Assembly (NCBI GenBank): GCA_022601345.1
Contig: JAJACU010000013.1
Location: forward strand, 1 to 34,868
Reading direction: 5' to 3'
DNA from: Chlamydiota bacterium
GTDB lineage: Bacteria; Chlamydiota; Chlamydiia; Chlamydiales; JAAZZY01
DNA length: 34,868 nucleotides
Positions 33,438 through 34,868 of the stretch are shown in pieces (the first letter of the stretch is position 1; every line of letters begins with the position of its first letter). The position numbers and the translations under genes were made by a program. The notes under the pieces are model-generated. The model was not told the origin of the DNA and made no database searches. It was given only the letters and a program-made list of their open reading frames with translations.

Positions 33438-34868
33438 ATGAAATATTTCTTAGTTCTTATCTCTCTGATTGTTTTTCACTCATCTTTGCTATTTCCAGAG
33501 TCTGTAAGCGATTTAGGTCTTCCCCAAGACTTGATTTATGACAACAAACCTATAGATCCAAGGATATTTACTAGCTTTGAGAGTAAAATTGACCTTTCTA
33601 AGATCATAGAAGATCTCAAAGAGCAAGAGAGTAGTCAAGAGGACCTTCGAAAAGTTTTAGAGAGAAAGTTCATTTATGATCAAAAAAAAGTAGCTTATCA
33701 AGAGTCTTATCAAGTTCAAGCGACTCCACCAGAATCTGAGGAAGTTGAATACGAAGGTGAGTATACAGACCATTTTTCTTATGAGTACTTAGGTTCATCG
33801 GGAAAAAAACATATCCTTAGAACTTTGACTTATGACACTGCAGGACACGGAAATGATATCCATCAATTGTTAATCTTGACTAAGAATACAGATGAGACGT
33901 TGAGTTTCAATACAATTGCAGCTGGATGTCACTGGGAGGGAGTTTTCAATGTTCATTCCATTGGAAGCAAATACTTAACTTACAGCAAAATAAGGTGTCC
34001 AGAATATTTTATGGCTCAATTACTCAGTAGAGGTGAAGATGACAGTTGGGCAGCTTATTGCTCATCGACTAGCAGAATTCCTTTTGAAGTTTTTTATGAA
34101 TATGACTTAGAGAGGTTTGAAGATAAAATCTCAGGACTTTTGATTCCTGGCAATGAGTATATCATAGGTGAGTTTAATTGGGATTTTGAGTCAACCCATC
34201 AAGAAGATGAGTTTTTTGTATGGGCTCTTAATGAAGTCCTTAAAGAGTATACTAAACAAGGAAAGACTAAGCTTAACTTCGAAGAAGCTTGTGCCTTTGG
34301 TGAGAAAGTAGCTAGCCAAATGGATTCTGCTAAAGAGGAGTTTTTAGCTCAGTTTGCATCTTATCAATTCAAAAACTGTAGCCTGCCAAACGATTTATTA
34401 TACCAAGGTAAACCCATTCATCCCGATATTTTATGTTATTCGAGAGAGGGGTTATTCTCTCCAGTTAAGACTTACAATCACTCTTTTGAATCACCTGGAC
34501 TAAGAGTGGAAGGGGATTATGTGGAAAGTGGATACTGTTATCCTGCTCATAGAATGCAAGGTCCATATACAGTTCATTCTTCCTATTCTTATATAGCTTC
34601 TTATGGCAATAAGCACGTGTTGAAACTTCATTACTATGATGAATCAGGGTCCGGTCGCTTTCATTCTTTAGGAGTATTTGAGAGATTGAAAGAGAAACAG
34701 ATGAAAGTCCATTGGCTAGCTGCTGGAGATCGTTTTAATGGAGTTGTTGTAGGAAAGCCAGAATTGAATGAAAGTAGGCTAAGCTATCGTAGGTATCACA
34801 CGCCAGATTGGATCTTAAAACATTTTGCTGAATACGACACAGACGTGTTCTACCCAGCCAATGATTCA
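33438..34868 (+). CDS. Secreted protein with tandem-duplicated domain, cut by the right edge
   Basis: At least 477 residues, open to the window edge. N-terminal signal peptide MKYFLVLISLIVFHSSLLF, cleavage likely near residue 19-21. The mature part holds two copies of one unit. Copy 1 begins at residue 28 with LPQDLIYDNKPIDPRIF; copy 2 begins at 316 with LPNDLLYQGKPIHPDIL. Other matching pairs are GKKHILRTLTYDTAG with NKHVLKLHYYDESG, IAAGCHWEGVF with LAAGDRFNGVV, and LTYSKIRCPEYFMAQL with LSYRRYHTPDWILKHF. The period is about 288 residues. Cysteines suggest disulfides in the periplasm or outside. No known family recognised; function unknown. Its start seems coupled to the leader ORF. Confidence 0.8.
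   Translation, partial: MKYFLVLISLIVFHSSLLFPESVSDLGLPQDLIYDNKPIDPRIFTSFESKIDLSKIIEDLKEQESSQEDLRKVLERKFIYDQKKVAYQESYQVQATPPESEEVEYEGEYTDHFSYEYLGSSGKKHILRTLTYDTAGHGNDIHQLLILTKNTDETLSFNTIAAGCHWEGVFNVHSIGSKYLTYSKIRCPEYFMAQLLSRGEDDSWAAYCSSTSRIPFEVFYEYDLERFEDKISGLLIPGNEYIIGEFNWDFESTHQEDEFFVWALNEVLKEYTKQGKTKLNFEEACAFGEKVASQMDSAKEEFLAQFASYQFKNCSLPNDLLYQGKPIHPDILCYSREGLFSPVKTYNHSFESPGLRVEGDYVESGYCYPAHRMQGPYTVHSSYSYIASYGNKHVLKLHYYDESGSGRFHSLGVFERLKEKQMKVHWLAAGDRFNGVVVGKPELNESRLSYRRYHTPDWILKHFAEYDTDVFYPANDS

Overview
The window comes from an AT-rich bacterium of the phylum Chlamydiota, outside the family Chlamydiaceae. I recall htrB, ybbR, cdaA, cydA and cydB as neighbours in Chlamydia, and they are neighbours here. 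nusB, murB, infC, rpmI, rplT and pheS also cluster. A complete aconitase and a respiratory cyd oxidase, an OprB-type sugar porin, ankyrin proteins and recombinase debris fit an 'environmental' chlamydia living in a protist or arthropod host. The exact family cannot be fixed from this sequence.

Layout. Positions 1-6500 hold a mixed-strand set: the N-terminal part of aminopeptidase N, two small membrane proteins, a Nudix/histidine-phosphatase fusion, pyruvate kinase with an extra C-terminal domain, RsmE, and a decaying ankyrin gene. Positions 6646-11122 are a tightly overlapping minus-strand operon (folP, cdaA, ybbR, a GT4 glycosyltransferase, htrB). It joins folate synthesis, c-di-AMP synthesis and LPS assembly. 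Positions 11255-14931 carry cydA, cydB and an OprB-like porin. Positions 14928-19334 hold an exonuclease-like protein, a small hypothetical, an RluB-type pseudouridine synthase and aconitase. Positions 19448-22831 are nusB, murB, a PHP-domain phosphoesterase and folC. They are followed by a convergent MnmM-type tRNA methyltransferase and a 547-residue protein that looks like a PI3/PI4-kinase-like effector. Positions 25222-29020 are a translation operon: promoter, tRNA-Val(GAC), a degenerate threonyl-tRNA synthetase paralogue, infC, rpmI, rplT and pheS.

From 29043 onward the window becomes accessory. It contains a hypothetical protein with a Ser/acidic tail, then tRNA-Ser(UGA) with the frameshifted 3' end of a serine recombinase abutting it on the opposite strand. 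Beyond that are a 751-residue protein with short ankyrin repeats, about 690 bp of debris and tiny ORFs, and a large secreted protein made of two diverged copies of one domain, cut off by the right edge. This region has the look of an old integration site next to a tRNA gene.

The most interesting items are the ThrS-derived pseudo-synthetase in front of infC, the kinase-like 547-residue protein, the recombinase remnant at tRNA-Ser, and the tandem-duplicated secreted protein whose start appears coupled to a 12-codon leader ORF. Domain and family calls are made by eye from motifs; no search was run.
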